A stretch of DNA of 7,977 nucleotides from an uncultured Propionibacteriaceae bacterium (GTDB lineage: Bacteria; Actinomycetota; Actinomycetes; Propionibacteriales; Propionibacteriaceae). Where the stretch lies: positions 1 through 7,977 of the forward strand of contig CAKZHP010000044.1 of NCBI GenBank assembly GCA_936924635.1, given 5' to 3'. This document shows positions 7,362 through 7,977 of the stretch, one piece after another; the first letter of the stretch is position 1; the number at the start of each line of letters is the position of its first letter. The position numbers and the translations under genes are program-made. The notes beneath the pieces were generated by a model. That model did not search any database. It had not been told where the DNA came from and saw nothing but the letters and a program-made list of their open reading frames with translations.

Positions 7362-7405
7362 CGGATGCCGCCCCAGCCGCCAAGAATCACGCGGGGCGGC
7401 ATCCG
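7362..7405. terminator. 13-bp perfect inverted repeat, probable bidirectional terminator
   Basis: CGGATGCCGCCCC at 7362-7374 is the exact reverse complement of GGGGCGGCATCCG at 7393-7405, with an 18-base loop. It lies 53 bases past the methyltransferase stop on the + strand and 8 bases past the stop of the minus-strand ORF. Between two convergent genes this is the usual place for a terminator. No long T run follows on either strand (only TTT at 7410-7412 on +), as is common for actinobacterial stem-loop terminators. Confidence 0.6.
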
Positions 7406-7413
7406 CACGTTTA

Positions 7414-7977
7414 TCAGCCGGCCTCGGAGGCCCGCATCGCCGTGAGCAACCGCGCGACCGCTGCGGCGCCCTCTCCGCGCTGAAGCCGGTCGACCACCCT
7501 CCACCCATGAAGATCAACGCCGCGATCCGTTGGCGAGAGACCACCGTCGCGAAGATCCGCCGCCCATCGCGCTTGTCCGGCCCGGAGGCCGGCGGCCATC
7601 CAAACGTCACGCTCAAGTTCCGAGAAGCCCCGCAACTTCCATTCCTCGAACTCGAAGGCGTGCGAAGCGTCGCCTCCCGCAAGGTCGGCCCACTGCTGGT
7701 CCACGTTGCGGCCGGCCCAAGACGCCGTTCGTGGAGACCCGCTTGCCCCATCAGAATCATTGGAAGCGTCGTGATCGCGCCGAGGGGTGACCTCTCCCAT
7801 GAGCGGGTGGTTGTCCCGCTTGACGCGCCTCGTCGGCGGTTGGAGCCCTCCCGGGTGATGATCGGCCACTGAGCCCTCCATGGGCGGCGAGGGACAGACC
7901 TCGACTGCGTACTTGACGCCGAAGCGCTCATGCACCTCGCGGATAATCGGGGCTTCCACGTAACTGGCCGCCGACCG
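7414..7977 (-). CDS. Unrecognised protein, C-terminal part, start outside window
   Basis: A minus-strand frame is open from the right edge to a TGA at 7414-7416, giving at least 187 residues. The only nearby start (GTG whose first base is 7959) is preceded by six more in-frame codons with no stop, so the gene probably begins to the right. The first 28 or so residues (YVEAPIIREVHERFGVKYAV) look like ordinary folded protein. The middle is rich in Pro, Gly, Arg, Asp and Ser and looks like a linker or degraded sequence. The last 80 residues contain spaced Trp and Ala/Gly-rich helices (FEEWKLRGF, VWMAAGLRAGQARWAADL, GEGAAAVARLL), a style seen in many actinobacterial proteins of unknown role. A hairpin just past the stop supports a real gene end. 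I do not recognise the family. Other frames across this stretch are also open, so coding is only moderately likely. Confidence 0.4.
   Translation of the reverse strand, partial: RSAASYVEAPIIREVHERFGVKYAVEVCPSPPMEGSVADHHPGGLQPPTRRVKRDNHPLMGEVTPRRDHDASNDSDGASGSPRTASWAGRNVDQQWADLAGGDASHAFEFEEWKLRGFSELERDVWMAAGLRAGQARWAADLRDGGLSPTDRGVDLHGWRVVDRLQRGEGAAAVARLLTAMRASEAG

Noticed and set aside
7507..7872. A + strand frame of 121 codons in the right part
   Set aside because: No ribosome binding site or recognisable motif, Arg/Pro-rich, and it lies opposite the more convincing minus-strand frame.
7305..7931. A second minus-strand frame of 208 codons
   Set aside because: Ser/Arg/Pro-rich composition typical of a shadow frame, and it runs through the inverted repeat.
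1..7977. Attachment-site direct repeats, CRISPR array or tRNA gene
   Set aside because: Looked for by eye at both ends and between genes; none could be supported.

Overview
The window is GC-rich with a strong G/C bias at third codon positions, and it uses GTG as well as ATG starts. The protein families fit a high-GC actinomycete; the genus cannot be told from this sequence. Nearly everything from the left edge to about 7308 lies on the + strand in one tightly packed, probably co-transcribed block. A short intergenic stretch and the 3' end of a convergent minus-strand gene follow.

Layout. (1) 3-806: the C-terminal part of a tyrosine recombinase that starts left of the window, with catalytic Arg, His and Tyr visible and a cysteine-bearing tail. 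(2) 799-1212: a small helix-turn-helix plus coiled-coil protein resembling the accessory protein that accompanies Tn554-type recombinases. (3) 1224-4511: a 1095-residue fusion of a phospholipase D-type nuclease domain and an SNF2-type helicase/translocase. (4) 4508-7308: a gene for an MmeI-like adenine DNA methyltransferase with target-recognition domain, broken by an in-frame TAG at 6077-6079 and a one-base frameshift near 7033. (5) 7362-7405: a 13-bp perfect inverted repeat, probably a terminator. (6) 7414-7977, minus strand: the 3' end of an unrecognised ORF running off the right edge.

Working model (inference). Genes 3 and 4 look like a two-gene restriction or phage-defence system. The methyltransferase would supply DNA recognition and self-marking; the PLD-helicase would supply ATP-driven translocation and cleavage. 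The recombinase and its partner, in the same transcription unit, would be the mobility part of the element. As the sequence stands the methyltransferase cannot be made as one polypeptide, while the nuclease-helicase is intact. The system is therefore either decaying, altered by sequencing error, or working from separate methyltransferase fragments. I cannot name an established system that matches this exact two-gene architecture.
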